64,000 nucleotides of DNA from Fictibacillus solisalsi (GTDB lineage Bacteria; Bacillota; Bacilli; Bacillales; Fictibacillaceae), in NCBI RefSeq assembly GCF_900103485.1, contig NZ_FNHW01000001.1, forward strand, positions 1,337,418 to 1,401,417. The letters are read 5' to 3'. Shown in pieces: positions 25,507-35,226 of the stretch. The translations under genes were made by a program, and so were the position numbers. The notes beneath the pieces were generated by a model. That model saw only the letters and a list, made by a program, of their open reading frames with translations. It was not told where the DNA came from and made no database searches. The stretch's first letter is position 1; the number at the start of each line of letters is the position of its first letter.

Positions 25507-26838
25507 TTGCTCGAGACAGTATCTCTGTCGGATTTAACCTCGATTTTATCCCAAGAGCAAATCATGATTGAGGAAGAGAATAACCATCCCCATCCCTTGG
25601 GTAATGGTGGGTACATCACCGTTTTTCCTGAAACCGAAGAAGAAATTCAGGGCATTTTACAATATGCCGGTGACCATGGAAAAAAGATAACGATTCAGGG
25701 TGGAGGAACAAAAAGGGGATTTGGAGGACAAACTGAAAAAGCTGATATTTTGCTTTCGTTATCGAAATACAAAGGGATTGTTGAACATACGGTTGGCAAT
25801 ATGACAATCACGGTGAAAGCAGGAACTACTTTTCAGGAGTTGCAAACGTACCTGGCTGCGCACCGGCAGCGTGTTTCCCTTGATCCGGCTTGGCCTGAAT
25901 ATGCCACGATTGGCGGAATTATCAACTCGAATGAAAGCGGTCCCAAACGGCTTGGTTATGGTTCCTCACGCGATGTAGTCATTGGATTGCGTGTCGTTTA
26001 CCCTGAGGGCTCGATCATACGGTTGGGGGGAAAGGTCGTAAAAAATGTGGCCGGTTATGATATGAACAAACTGTTTATTGGATCCATGGGTACGCTGGCC
26101 GTTATGTCTGAAGTGATTCTCAAACTGCGTCCGCTTGCGAAGTATGAAAGCTTAATGCTCTTGTCCTTCCCGGATGGAAATTTAGAGGCGGTTCGGCTGT
26201 TTGCCACGACTCTTTTGGAATCCATGATGGAACCTGTCACTCTCGAGCTGTTAACACCAGCTCTCTCGGAAAAACTGACCGGTCAACGGGTTTATACGTT
26301 GGCGATGAGTTTCGAGGATGTAGAGAGCGCGGTGCATTATCAGGAGGAATTCGTCAAAAGCATTTCTCCTGCACAAGTTCAATTGGACATCTTGCCCCAA
26401 GAAAAAGCACAAGCATTTTGGGATCACTTTTATATTCTCAAACCGAATGGAGCCTTACTTTCCACCGACACTAAAACAGCAGCAACTGTCAAAATCGGCG
26501 TGACCAACCTTGACGTGCTTCATGTTTTAAAGGAAAGCACCCTCTTGCAGGACAGCCACAATCTGGTGGTTCAGGGGCACGGCGGACTAGGGCATGGCTT
26601 GTGTCAAGTGACATTGAAAGGAGCAAGCGATGATATCCTGAGTGCTATTGCTTATTTGCGGCAATTTGTAGAACAGTTTAACGGTTATCTTATCGTGACA
26701 CATTTACCTTACGTTCTCCGGCAGCAGGTCAGTGTGTGGGGCAATCCACCTTCCTATTTTTATCTGCTGGAAGGAATTAAAGCCAAAGTAGACCCTAAGA
26801 GAATTCTCAATGACAAACGTTTTGTGGGAGGGATCTAA
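25507..26838 (+). CDS. glcE: Glycolate oxidase subunit GlcE-like (FAD-binding)
   Basis: The 443-residue protein has an FAD-binding type 4 (PCMH) domain: ITIQGGGTKRGFGGQ, then SLDPAWPEYATIGGIINSNESGPKRLGYGSSRD, summarised as one FAD-contact region around 105-145, and GGKVVKNVAGYDM. It is shorter than GlcD and matches GlcE of the three-subunit membrane-associated glycolate oxidase. I chose the TTG at 25507 with GGAGGTGG six bases upstream; the in-frame ATG at 25462 lies in the operator. It is first in glcE-glcF-glcD, an operon that turns glycolate into glyoxylate and passes electrons to quinones. Confidence 0.85.
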   Translation: MLETVSLSDLTSILSQEQIMIEEENNHPHPLGNGGYITVFPETEEEIQGILQYAGDHGKKITIQGGGTKRGFGGQTEKADILLSLSKYKGIVEHTVGNMTITVKAGTTFQELQTYLAAHRQRVSLDPAWPEYATIGGIINSNESGPKRLGYGSSRDVVIGLRVVYPEGSIIRLGGKVVKNVAGYDMNKLFIGSMGTLAVMSEVILKLRPLAKYESLMLLSFPDGNLEAVRLFATTLLESMMEPVTLELLTPALSEKLTGQRVYTLAMSFEDVESAVHYQEEFVKSISPAQVQLDILPQEKAQAFWDHFYILKPNGALLSTDTKTAATVKIGVTNLDVLHVLKESTLLQDSHNLVVQGHGGLGHGLCQVTLKGASDDILSAIAYLRQFVEQFNGYLIVTHLPYVLRQQVSVWGNPPSYFYLLEGIKAKVDPKRILNDKRFVGGI

Positions 26839-26840
26839 GC

Positions 26841-28199
26841 GTGGGCACAAGGGAAAGCGATGTGAAGGAACACCAGGCATGTACTACCATAAGTCTGAGC
26901 AATTATCATTGGAGTGATCCCCCTGACGAAAATAAATGGGCGGATTGTGTGCATTGCGGGATGTGTCTGGAATCATGTCCCACTTATGAACTCACCGGCC
27001 AGGAGCAACATTCTCCCCGAGGGCGGGTTCATCTCATCAAATCTGTCGCCGAAGGAAAAATTGAGGTCAATGAGCAGTTTATGGATCCTGTTTTTGCCTG
27101 CCTGGACTGCCGTGCATGTACAACCGCCTGTCCGGCGGATGTGGATGTCGGGGGACTGATCGAAGAGGCACGGGGACAAATTCGCCAAGCTATACCATTA
27201 ACAGGGTACAGAAAAACTGTCAGCAATTTCTTCCTGCATCGTCTGTTTCCCCATCAGAACCGTTTGAACACCGTTGGCGGGTTATTAAAATTTTATCAAA
27301 AGAGCGGGATGCAAAAAGTCGTCCGGAAAACTGGACTGTTAAAGATAATGCCTGACCATCTGGCAGAGATGGAAGGAATCATGCCGGAACTGACACAACC
27401 CGTACGAAAAAAATACAAGAATCAAAATGTGATTAAGGCAAAAGGCAAAACCAAGCATGAGGTTGCCTTGTTAACGGGGTGTGTTATGGATGTGATGTTC
27501 AGTGACATTAATGAGGCTACAATTAACGTTCTTACCCGAAACGGTAATGATGTGGTCATTCCTCAAAACCAAACATGCTGTGGCGCTCTGCATGTTCACG
27601 CGGGTGACCGGGAAATGGGAAGAAAGCTTGCCAAACAGAATATCGAAGCGTTTAACGATGCAAAAAAAATCATTGTTAACGCTGCGGGATGTGGCTGCAT
27701 GATGAAGGAATATGCAGAATTGTTCCGTGAAGAGCCCGAATGGCACGAAAAAGCGCTGTCGTTTTCCGCCAAGGTGGAAGACGTATCAAAATATCTTCAT
27801 GACACGGGGTATGAACAGCCACAGGCTGAAATAAAAACCCGTATCACCTATCATGATGCCTGCCATTTAGCACATGGGCAAGGAGTGCGTCAGGAGCCTC
27901 GAAACATTTTGCTTGATATCCCTGGCGTTGAAATGGTCCATATGCCAAACGCAGACCGCTGCTGCGGAAGTGCTGGAATCTATAATATTACCAATCCGGA
28001 AATGGCGGGAGCTGTGCTGGAAAGCAAGATGGAGAATGTACCGGATGACGTGGAGATGATTTCGATGGGAAACCCCGGCTGCATGCTTCAAATGGCGATG
28101 GGCGTCCAAAAATATGGACGTAATCAAAAAATTGTTCACACCGTTCAACTGCTCGACTGGGCCTACAAGAAAGAAGATGGCTTAAGGGGGCAGGAATAA
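26841..28199 (+). CDS. glcF: Glycolate oxidase iron-sulfur subunit
   Basis: The 452-residue electron-transfer subunit has two 4Fe-4S ferredoxin motifs, CVHCGMCLESCPTY and CLDCRACTTACPADVD. Two Cys-rich CCG domains follow in the C-terminal half (TCCGALHVHAG, NAAGCGCMMKEY; DACHLAHGQG, CCGSAGIYN). These are the marks of GlcF. The GTG start at 26841 follows GGGAGGGATC, 3 bp after the glcE stop, and the stop overlaps the glcD start. The operon order is unusual compared with the familiar D-E-F order. Confidence 0.9.
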   Translation: MGTRESDVKEHQACTTISLSNYHWSDPPDENKWADCVHCGMCLESCPTYELTGQEQHSPRGRVHLIKSVAEGKIEVNEQFMDPVFACLDCRACTTACPADVDVGGLIEEARGQIRQAIPLTGYRKTVSNFFLHRLFPHQNRLNTVGGLLKFYQKSGMQKVVRKTGLLKIMPDHLAEMEGIMPELTQPVRKKYKNQNVIKAKGKTKHEVALLTGCVMDVMFSDINEATINVLTRNGNDVVIPQNQTCCGALHVHAGDREMGRKLAKQNIEAFNDAKKIIVNAAGCGCMMKEYAELFREEPEWHEKALSFSAKVEDVSKYLHDTGYEQPQAEIKTRITYHDACHLAHGQGVRQEPRNILLDIPGVEMVHMPNADRCCGSAGIYNITNPEMAGAVLESKMENVPDDVEMISMGNPGCMLQMAMGVQKYGRNQKIVHTVQLLDWAYKKEDGLRGQE

Positions 28200-29650
28200 T
28201 GGGACTAAAGGGACTGAAAACAAAAGATAAACACATTAAGAATCTGGCAAAAATCGTGGGCGACCGTTCAATTCTACACCATAAAGAGGATTTGCTGGCA
28301 TATGACTGCGACGGATTTACAATCCACAAGTATTTGCCAAAAGCAGTTGTTTTTCCTAAAGACACACTTGAAGTTTCCCGTCTTGTCAGCTATTGCTCAG
28401 ACAACCGGCTGCCTTTTCTAGCTCGCGGCGCAGGCACAGGTTTGAGCGGCGGAGCCATCCCGGTCAACGGAGAAGTGGTCATCAGTCTGGTCAAAATGAA
28501 AAAGCTGCTGAGTGTAGATTACGAGAATAAAAGAGCGGTGGTCGAACCCGGTTTTGTCAACCTGAAGCTAACCAACTCTATCTCAGATAAAGGGTATTAC
28601 TATGCACCTGATCCATCCAGCCAGTATTGCTGTACGATTGGCGGGAATGTGGCAGAAAATGCGGGAGGCGCTCATTGTCTAAAATATGGGGTGACCACAA
28701 ATCATATTTTGGGACTGGAAGTGGTTTTGCCAAACGGCGAAATCATTGAAATCGGCAATAACGGGATTCCTGATTCACCTGGGTATGATCTCCTCGGATT
28801 GATTACAGGCTCGGAAGGAACGCTCGGGATCGTGACAAAAATCACCGTCAGGATTCTGAAAAACCCCGAAGCCAAACAGACCGTGCTTGCCTATTTTGAT
28901 GACGTTTCAGACGGTAGTCATGCGGTATCGGACATCATCTCTGCCGGTATTGTTCCTGCTGCGCTTGAAATGATGGATAAAACAGCCATTGAAGGGGTGG
29001 AGTCCGCAGCCTTTCCTGTGGGACACCCGAGAGATATTAAGGCGCTGCTGCTCATTGAAGTAGATGGCATTGCTGCAGGGATTGATGAGCAAATCAGCCA
29101 GATTCTCGACGTCTGTAAAAACCGGAATGTCCGTGAAGTAAAAGTCGCCCAAGATGAAGCAGAACGGGCAAGATGGTGGGCGAACCGCAAGACAGGATTC
29201 GGGGCTATGGGTGCCATCTCCCCCGACTATTTGGTACAAGACGGGGTCATCCCTCGCAGCCGGCTGCCGGAAGTGTTAAACAGAATTAACCAGATCAGTG
29301 AAGAATCCGGTCTCCGCATCGCCAATATTTTTCATGCAGGGGACGGAAATCTGCATCCGCTCGTTCTTTTTGATGCAAGAATTCCGGGGCAAACGGAATT
29401 GGCCCTTTCAGCCGGCAGTGCGTGTTTGCAAGCTTGTGCAGATGTGGGTGGAACCATTACAGGAGAGCACGGCGTGGGAATTGAGAAGAGAGAAGAAATG
29501 CGTTTCGTGTTTACTGATGAAGAAATACAGGCCCAGACTGATATTCGAGAGGTGTTTAATCCAGAGAACTTGTTAAACGCCGGCAAGTTATTTCCGAGTC
29601 CTGGACGGTGTGCTGAAGTCAAAAAAGAGAGAAAAGAGGCAGCACTTTAA
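28199..29650 (+). CDS. glcD: Glycolate oxidase FAD subunit
   Basis: The 483-residue FAD-linked oxidase is homologous to GlcD, the catalytic subunit. The FAD domain holds PFLARGAGTGLSGGAIP, PDPSSQYCCTIGGNVAENAGG and PGYDLLGLITGSEGTLGIVTKI. The C-terminal oxidase domain holds NIFHAGDGNLHP and TGEHGVGIEKREEM. D-lactate dehydrogenases share the fold, but a separate GlcE and GlcF plus adjacent malate synthase G make glycolate the most likely substrate. Its ATG overlaps the glcF stop (taATG). Confidence 0.9.
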   Translation: MGLKGLKTKDKHIKNLAKIVGDRSILHHKEDLLAYDCDGFTIHKYLPKAVVFPKDTLEVSRLVSYCSDNRLPFLARGAGTGLSGGAIPVNGEVVISLVKMKKLLSVDYENKRAVVEPGFVNLKLTNSISDKGYYYAPDPSSQYCCTIGGNVAENAGGAHCLKYGVTTNHILGLEVVLPNGEIIEIGNNGIPDSPGYDLLGLITGSEGTLGIVTKITVRILKNPEAKQTVLAYFDDVSDGSHAVSDIISAGIVPAALEMMDKTAIEGVESAAFPVGHPRDIKALLLIEVDGIAAGIDEQISQILDVCKNRNVREVKVAQDEAERARWWANRKTGFGAMGAISPDYLVQDGVIPRSRLPEVLNRINQISEESGLRIANIFHAGDGNLHPLVLFDARIPGQTELALSAGSACLQACADVGGTITGEHGVGIEKREEMRFVFTDEEIQAQTDIREVFNPENLLNAGKLFPSPGRCAEVKKERKEAAL

Positions 29651-29675
29651 AATTGTGTAAATTTTTCAAAAACAA

Positions 29676-29705
29676 TTGAAAGCGGTTTATATTTTGTGCT
29701 ATTAT
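29676..29705 (+). promoter_or_regulatory. Malate synthase promoter with overlapping cre-like site
   Basis: TTGAAA at 29676-29681, an extended -10 TGC-TATTAT (29697-29705) and 18-bp spacing form a promoter. TGAAAGCGGTTTAT at 29677-29690 matches the left part of a cre site but lacks the final CA. CcpA control is plausible but weaker than at 35032. Confidence 0.5.
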
Positions 29706-29729
29706 TTTTTCAACATCATACAAAACAGC

Positions 29730-29746
29730 GTTTTGTAATAACAAAC
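29730..29746 (+). promoter_or_regulatory. Shared 17-bp palindromic operator, copy 2 (malate synthase)
   Basis: GTTTTGTAATAACAAAC is identical to the site at 35227-35243. It starts 24 bp after the -10 element, so a bound protein would block elongation or initial transcription. Confidence 0.65.
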
Positions 29747-29772
29747 AGAAATAGTAAAAGGAGGAACAAGCG

Positions 29773-31950
29773 ATGGAAAATTATGTTCAAAAAGGCGATT
29801 TGCAAGTTGCTCAAGAACTTTATGAGTTCATTCAATCTGAGGCGTTACCTGGAACTGGGTTGAATCCTGACACGTTCTGGTCGGAATTTGAAGGACTGAT
29901 TCTGGACCTCACACCAAAAAACAGGGAATTATTAGCGCGCCGCGATGAAATTCAGGACCAGATTAATGGATGGCATCTGGACCATAAGGACCGGTTCGAT
30001 TTTGAAGCGTATAAGGCCTTTTTACAGGAAATTGGTTATCTTGAACCCGAAGCAGAGGAGTTTGAAATTACAACTCAAGGAGTGGATGATGAGATTGCGA
30101 TTCAAGCGGGACCGCAACTGGTGGTTCCAGTGAACAATGCCCGTTATGCAATCAACGCGGCCAATGCCCGATGGGGAAGCCTGTATGATGCGCTTTATGG
30201 AACGGATGCCATCAGTGAAGAAAACGGGGCGGAGCGAGGCGCCAGTTATAATCAGATACGAGGTGAAAAGGTCATTGCCTTTGGGAGAGAGTTTCTTAAC
30301 CAAACCATTCCTTTAAAGGATGCTTCTCACGAAGATGCGGTTCAATATCGTGTGGTCGACGGGGAGTTATCCGTTACGCTACATACCGGGAATACCACAG
30401 GACTAATTGATTCATCGAAGTTTGCAGGTGTTCAGGGGACTTTAGAAAACCCAAGCTCCCTTTTGTTCAAGAACAACGATCTTCATTTTGAAATCCAGAT
30501 TGACCGCAATCATCCTATAGGTAAAACCGATGACGCCGGCGTAAAAGACATCCTGATGGAAGCAGCTATTACCACGATTATGGATTGTGAAGATTCAGTT
30601 ACCGCAGTTGATGCAGAGGATAAAGTGATTGTTTACCGAAACTGGCTCGGTCTTATGAAGGGAGATTTATCGGCTACCTTCCAAAAAGGAAGCAAATCCA
30701 TGACACGTACCCTTAACGCTGACCGCCAATATACAACTCCTGCTGGAGAAGAATTCTCCTTGTCAGGGCGATCATTAATGTTTGTCCGCAATGTCGGCCA
30801 CTTGATGACGAATAATGCCATTTTGGTTAACGGAGAGGAAATTCAGGAAGGGATTCTTGATGGAGTGATTACGAGCCTCTTGGCCAAACATTCTCTTCTC
30901 GGCAATGGCACCTATCAAAACTCTTCCAAAGGATCTGTCTACATTGTTAAGCCGAAAATGCATGGATCAGAGGAAGTCCGTTTTGCCAATGAGCTTCTCG
31001 ATCGTGTGGAAAACATGCTGGGGCTCGAACGCAATACCATTAAAATCGGTGTAATGGATGAGGAACGCCGAACGTCCCTTAACCTAAAGGCATGCATCCG
31101 TGAAGTCAAAGACCGGATCGCTTTTATTAATACAGGATTTCTTGACCGAACCGGGGATGAAATCCATACATCAATGGAAGCCGGTCCAATGATCCGTAAA
31201 AGTGACATGAAATCATCTGCCTGGCTGCAAGGATATGAAAAGTCCAACGTCTATACAGGTCTGGAGACAGGCTTCCAGGGTAAGGCCCAGATAGGTAAAG
31301 GAATGTGGGCGATGCCTGACCTGATGGCAAATATGTTGAAGCAGAAGATTGGCCACCCAAAGGCAGGAGCAAATACAGCTTGGGTTCCGTCGCCTACGGC
31401 CGCTACTCTGCATGCCCTTCATTACCATCAAGTGGATGTTTCCAAGGTACAGGATGAATTAAAAAAAGTATCCGAAAATTTACGGGATGATATTTTGGAA
31501 ATTCCGGTCGTGAACCATGCAGATTGGAGCGCTGAAGATATACAACAGGAATTAGACAACAATGCCCAAGGAATATTAGGCTATGTTGTCCGCTGGGTGG
31601 AACAGGGCGTGGGCTGTTCCAAAGTGCCCGATTACTACAATGTGGGGCTGATGGAAGACAGAGCGACTCTCAGAATCTCGAGCCAGCATATGGCGAACTG
31701 GCTGCACCACGGTATATGCACTAAAGAACAAGTAAGGGCGACGTTAGAGCGGATGGCCAAAGTGGTAGATGAACAAAACGCCGGAGATCCATCCTATCTC
31801 AGAATGTCCGATAACTATGACCATTCAGTTGCGTTTCAGGCAGCCTGCGATCTGGTCTTTAAAGGGTTTGAACAGCCAAATGGTTACACAGAACCTATCC
31901 TGCACAGCCGCCGTATTGAAGCAAAAGCCAAATATGCCATCAAGCAGTAG
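29773..31950 (+). CDS. glcB: Malate synthase G
   Basis: It condenses glyoxylate with acetyl-CoA to give malate. The 725-residue length and sequence fit isoform G rather than the shorter isoform [29 protein letters not shown], described here as the region holding the Mg-binding Glu and Asp, then [53 protein letters not shown], and [27 protein letters not shown] precedes the ATG. It works directly downstream of glycolate oxidase and has its own regulated promoter. Confidence 0.96.
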   Translation: MENYVQKGDLQVAQELYEFIQSEALPGTGLNPDTFWSEFEGLILDLTPKNRELLARRDEIQDQINGWHLDHKDRFDFEAYKAFLQEIGYLEPEAEEFEITTQGVDDEIAIQAGPQLVVPVNNARYAINAANARWGSLYDALYGTDAISEENGAERGASYNQIRGEKVIAFGREFLNQTIPLKDASHEDAVQYRVVDGELSVTLHTGNTTGLIDSSKFAGVQGTLENPSSLLFKNNDLHFEIQIDRNHPIGKTDDAGVKDILMEAAITTIMDCEDSVTAVDAEDKVIVYRNWLGLMKGDLSATFQKGSKSMTRTLNADRQYTTPAGEEFSLSGRSLMFVRNVGHLMTNNAILVNGEEIQEGILDGVITSLLAKHSLLGNGTYQNSSKGSVYIVKPKMHGSEEVRFANELLDRVENMLGLERNTIKIGVMDEERRTSLNLKACIREVKDRIAFINTGFLDRTGDEIHTSMEAGPMIRKSDMKSSAWLQGYEKSNVYTGLETGFQGKAQIGKGMWAMPDLMANMLKQKIGHPKAGANTAWVPSPTAATLHALHYHQVDVSKVQDELKKVSENLRDDILEIPVVNHADWSAEDIQQELDNNAQGILGYVVRWVEQGVGCSKVPDYYNVGLMEDRATLRISSQHMANWLHHGICTKEQVRATLERMAKVVDEQNAGDPSYLRMSDNYDHSVAFQAACDLVFKGFEQPNGYTEPILHSRRIEAKAKYAIKQ

Positions 31951-31996
31951 CAGATTACCTGCTCCCATCGGCTTTTTTAGAACGTAAAACTGGTAA

Positions 31997-32034
31997 AACA
32001 GTACTCTCACGGGTACGATCGTGAGAGTACTGTT
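31997..32034 (+). terminator. Long perfect hairpin between malate synthase and malic enzyme genes
   Basis: AACAGTACTCTCAC and GTGAGAGTACTGTT form a 14-bp perfect stem with a 10-nt loop. No T-run follows, so it may act as an RNA-stability element or a partial terminator rather than a classical one. Confidence 0.5.
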
Positions 32035-32059
32035 CAACATTTCGTGAGGAGTTGAGAAT

Positions 32060-33265
32060 ATGCAAAACCTTAAGGAAAAATCGCTTGAACTTCACAAACA
32101 GTCCAAAGGAAAACTCAGTGTGGAGGTGAAGGTTTCCATTGAAAATGCAGATGACCTGAGTTTGGCTTATTCTCCGGGAGTTGCAGAGCCGTGTAAAGCC
32201 ATTTACCAGGATCCGCAAAAAATTTACGATTATACGATCAAAGGAAATGTGGTTGCGGTCGTGTCGGATGGTTCAGCCGTATTGGGATTAGGGAACATCG
32301 GCGCACGTGCATCGATGCCGGTTATGGAAGGAAAAGCGGCGTTATTTAAGGCTTTTGCAGGAATAGATGCCTTTCCGATCTGTTTAAATACACAGGATGC
32401 AAACGAGATTATTCAAATTGTGAAATCATTAGAGCCGACATTCGGCGGGATTAATTTGGAGGATATTTCAGCTCCTAACTGTTTCATTATTGAAGAACGG
32501 CTGAAAAAAGAAATGGATATCCCTGTTTTTCATGATGACCAGCATGGAACAGCCATTGTTACGGCAGCCGGCTTAATAAATGCGCTGAAGGTCGTCAACA
32601 AACGGATTGAGGATACAAAAATCGTTGTAAATGGAGCCGGGGCAGCAGGAATTGCTGTAACGAAGCTGCTAATCAATATGGGTGTGAAAGATATTATTCT
32701 TTGTGATTCCAAAGGGGCGATTTATGAAGGGCGAGCCTATGGGATGAATACCATGAAAGATTGCATTTCTGTACTTACCAACAAAGAGAACGCAGAAGGA
32801 AGATTACAAGACGTCATTAAAGACGCCGACGTCTTTATCGGGGTTTCAGTGGCCGAGGCCGTAACGCAGGATATGGTAGAATCTATGGGCAAAGATCCAA
32901 TTATTTTTGCCATGGCTAATCCTATTCCCGAAATTATGCCTGTGCTTGCCAAGGGAGCTGGTGCGGCGGTTGTTGGAACCGGACGTTCCGATCTCCCCAA
33001 CCAGGTGAATAATGTACTGGCGTTTCCTGGTATTTTTAAAGGTGCCTTACAGGTCCTTGCTTCTGAAATTAATGAAGAAATGAAAATTGCAGCTGTTTAT
33101 GCCATTGCCAACTTAATTACAACCGAAGAACTAAGCTATGACTATGTCGTTCCGCATGCCTTTGATAAGAGAGTCGTAGAAGCGGTTGCCAAAGCTGTAG
33201 CGGATGCTGCCATTTCTACAGGGGTAGCCCGGATCATTAATATGAAACAACCTTCCAATTACTGA
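32060..33265 (+). CDS. NAD(P)-dependent malic enzyme
   Basis: The 401-residue enzyme decarboxylates malate to pyruvate. It has LAYSPGVAEPCKAI, a substrate region FHDDQHGTAIVTAAGL with the metal-binding Asp residues, and a Rossmann motif VVNGAGAAGIAVTKLL. The length equals that of the short bacterial malic enzymes such as B. subtilis YtsJ, with no phosphotransacetylase extension. GTGAGGAGTTGAGAAT precedes the ATG. It follows malate synthase, so it would drain the malate made from glyoxylate. Cofactor preference is not certain from sequence. Confidence 0.92.
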   Translation: MQNLKEKSLELHKQSKGKLSVEVKVSIENADDLSLAYSPGVAEPCKAIYQDPQKIYDYTIKGNVVAVVSDGSAVLGLGNIGARASMPVMEGKAALFKAFAGIDAFPICLNTQDANEIIQIVKSLEPTFGGINLEDISAPNCFIIEERLKKEMDIPVFHDDQHGTAIVTAAGLINALKVVNKRIEDTKIVVNGAGAAGIAVTKLLINMGVKDIILCDSKGAIYEGRAYGMNTMKDCISVLTNKENAEGRLQDVIKDADVFIGVSVAEAVTQDMVESMGKDPIIFAMANPIPEIMPVLAKGAGAAVVGTGRSDLPNQVNNVLAFPGIFKGALQVLASEINEEMKIAAVYAIANLITTEELSYDYVVPHAFDKRVVEAVAKAVADAAISTGVARIINMKQPSNY

Positions 33266-33278
33266 GAGGAGTACCAGA

Positions 33279-34058
33279 ATGCAATATACTAGATTTAAGG
33301 TTCAATCTTCTGTTTTAACAGGGGTTTTAACGGAAGACCATACCATCAAAGAAATCAAAGGTGATCTGTTTGGTGAATGGAAATATACAGGACAAACGTT
33401 TTCCGAAAAGGATGTTAAGTTTCTTGCTCCACTATCGCCAAACCAAGTCATTGGGATCGGCGCCAACTATGTGTCCAAGACAGACGAACTGCCAAGTGAG
33501 CTTCCGGAAATTCCGGTTTTCTTCTTTAAGCCAACCTCTTCGGTCATCGGACCTGAAGAAGATATCATCATACCGGACAATATTGAGCAGGTTAAGTTTG
33601 AATCAGAGCTTGCGATTGTCATTGGGAAAGAAGCAAAGAATGTCCCTGAAGAAGAGGTGCTTGAATATGTTTTCGGGTATACGGTGGGCAATGATGTGAC
33701 CGCACCTCAATATTTCCATGAAGCCGGCCATTGGACCATTGGCAAATCATTTGATACCTTTACTCCACTAGGACCGGTCATTGAAACAGAACTTGATCCT
33801 TTCAATGTTACTGTAAAAGCAAAGCTAAACGATGTAGAAAAACAAAACAGTCACACGAATTTAATGATCATTCCCATTCGTAAAATGATTTCCTATCTTA
33901 CCGGAGTCATGACGCTGAAACCGGGAGATGTGATCTTAACGGGCAGCCCTGTCGGCGCAGAATTTGTGGGAGCAGGCGATGTGATTGAATGCGAGATCAA
34001 GGGAATTGGCAAGCTTCGCAACACGTTCGTTGCCGCCAGAGAACGCATTAAAGCTTAA
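33279..34058 (+). CDS. Fumarylacetoacetate hydrolase-family protein
   Basis: The 259-residue protein has the FAH C-terminal domain with metal ligands in VKFESELAIVIGK (Glu-x-Glu), the segment NDVTAPQYFHEAGHWTIGKSFDTFTPLGPVI, named as a region, and TGVMTLKPGDVILTGSPVG. Family members include acylpyruvases, hydratases and oxaloacetate tautomerase/decarboxylases. It lies 13 bp after the malic enzyme gene and probably in the same transcript, so action on oxaloacetate or a related keto acid is the most economical idea (inference). No aromatic catabolic genes surround it. Confidence 0.82.
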   Translation: MQYTRFKVQSSVLTGVLTEDHTIKEIKGDLFGEWKYTGQTFSEKDVKFLAPLSPNQVIGIGANYVSKTDELPSELPEIPVFFFKPTSSVIGPEEDIIIPDNIEQVKFESELAIVIGKEAKNVPEEEVLEYVFGYTVGNDVTAPQYFHEAGHWTIGKSFDTFTPLGPVIETELDPFNVTVKAKLNDVEKQNSHTNLMIIPIRKMISYLTGVMTLKPGDVILTGSPVGAEFVGAGDVIECEIKGIGKLRNTFVAARERIKA

Positions 34059-34127
34059 GTAGACCATCCGTGGCCCGGCGGCAGATATGCTATAATTTTC
34101 TTATACTTACAGATGAGGTGAAGGGTT

Positions 34128-34925
34128 TTGGAAAGAGAGAATATGGTGAAGTCCGTCAGCCGGGCACTGGATATCATTACTCTGGTTAGTTTGAAAAAAG
34201 GCGGAATGGGTGTTACTGAAATCGCAAAACAAATTGATATAAATAAAAGCTCTGTTTATCGAATCCTGTCCACTTTGGTGCTGTATGGCTATATTGAACA
34301 AGATCAAGAAACCGGGCGTTATAAGCTCGGATATAAATTTTTGGAAGTTAGTTCGAAGCTGCTTGAATCCATCGACCTTAGAGCGGAAGCAAAACCGTTT
34401 CTGCAAGAGCTGGAAGATGAAACAAATGAAGTCGTCCATCTTGTTGTCTTTGATCAAGGTGAGGTGGTCTATATTGAAAAATTGGACGGCAATGAAACTC
34501 TCCGTATGCATTCCAAGGTGGGAAAACGTGCCCCCATGCATTGTACTTCAGTAGGGAAAGCCATTCTTGCTTCACTGCCGGCCAGTGAGGTCGTGGAAAT
34601 TCTCCAGCGTAAAGGAATGCCTCGTCATACAGACAAAACCATAACAGACAAAGATCTGTTTCTTGAAGAATTAAATCAAGTAAGACAGAGGGGCTATGCG
34701 CTTGATTTGGAAGAAAATGAAACGGGCATCACGTGTATTGCAGTCCCCATCTACGATCATTTGGGTATGGTCGTTGGTGCCGTCAGCATCTCTGGGCCGA
34801 CCCTCCGTATGACCAATGAACGGCTGGAACAGCTTAAGCCCCGCATGCAGAAAATCAGCAAGCAGCTCTCTGCTCGGCTTGGGTATACGAACGAAGATTT
34901 TGTCCAGATGGAAAAGGGAAGTTAG
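34128..34925 (+). CDS. IclR-family transcriptional regulator of the glycolate/glyoxylate island
   Basis: The 265-residue protein has an IclR winged helix-turn-helix (SVSRALDIITLV, GVTEIAKQIDINKSSVYRILSTLVLYGYIEQ) and the effector domain from about 80 (KVGKRAPMHCTSVGKAILASLP, GYALDLEENETGITCIAVPI). IclR proteins often sense glyoxylate, pyruvate or similar acids. I use the TTG at 34128 after GAGGTGAAGGGTT; the ATG at 34143 is an alternative. It sits inside the cluster carrying three near-identical palindromes, so it is the best candidate for their binder. No such palindrome lies before its own gene. Confidence 0.88.
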   Translation: MERENMVKSVSRALDIITLVSLKKGGMGVTEIAKQIDINKSSVYRILSTLVLYGYIEQDQETGRYKLGYKFLEVSSKLLESIDLRAEAKPFLQELEDETNEVVHLVVFDQGEVVYIEKLDGNETLRMHSKVGKRAPMHCTSVGKAILASLPASEVVEILQRKGMPRHTDKTITDKDLFLEELNQVRQRGYALDLEENETGITCIAVPIYDHLGMVVGAVSISGPTLRMTNERLEQLKPRMQKISKQLSARLGYTNEDFVQMEKGS

Positions 34926-34952
34926 TATTTTGATTGAGAATAAGGAAAAAAA

Positions 34953-34981
34953 GAAGGACGGGTTTTGATCAATCCGTCCTG
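34953..34981 (+). terminator. Probable hairpin terminator after iclR
   Basis: AGGACGG and CCGTCCT form the core of a stem around a GATC loop. The following T-rich stretch is weak (TGTTATG). Confidence 0.4.
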
Positions 34982-35017
34982 TTATGTGCCTAATTTTTTA
35001 AATATACAGAAAATAAA

Positions 35018-35047
35018 TTGACGTGATTTAATGAAAGCGGTTACAAT
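35018..35047 (+). promoter_or_regulatory. Permease promoter overlapped by a perfect cre site
   Basis: TTGACG (35018-35023) and TACAAT (35042-35047) are 18 bp apart. TGAAAGCGGTTACA at 35032-35045 matches the CcpA site consensus exactly and covers the spacer and part of the -10. Strong glucose repression is expected. Confidence 0.7.
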
Positions 35048-35177
35048 AAATTTTGAAACTCATCTATTACGGCAGGAAAGGAGTATAAATAAACTACATT
35101 AAAACACTACTCTATTTTTATCCATCTCTCTATCATCGATGACCCCACCATTAGCCATTCCTTCAGTTTATGAATCA

Positions 35178-35207
35178 ACTAAGTCGTTCCTTAGTGTTTT
35201 TTTATTT
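35178..35207 (+). terminator. Weak terminator or attenuator in the permease leader
   Basis: ACTAAG and CTTAGT form a 6-bp stem with a 6-nt loop, followed by GTTTTTTTATTT. It lies between the promoter at 35018 and the permease gene, about 130 nt into the leader. The rest of the gene-free stretch 34982-35262 shows nothing else I can name. Confidence 0.45.
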
Positions 35208-35226
35208 AAGAATTTCGAGAAACGTT

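Noticed and set aside
28907-29239. Minus-strand frames inside glcD
   Set aside because: They are shadows of a conserved FAD oxidase gene; the forward frame has all motifs.
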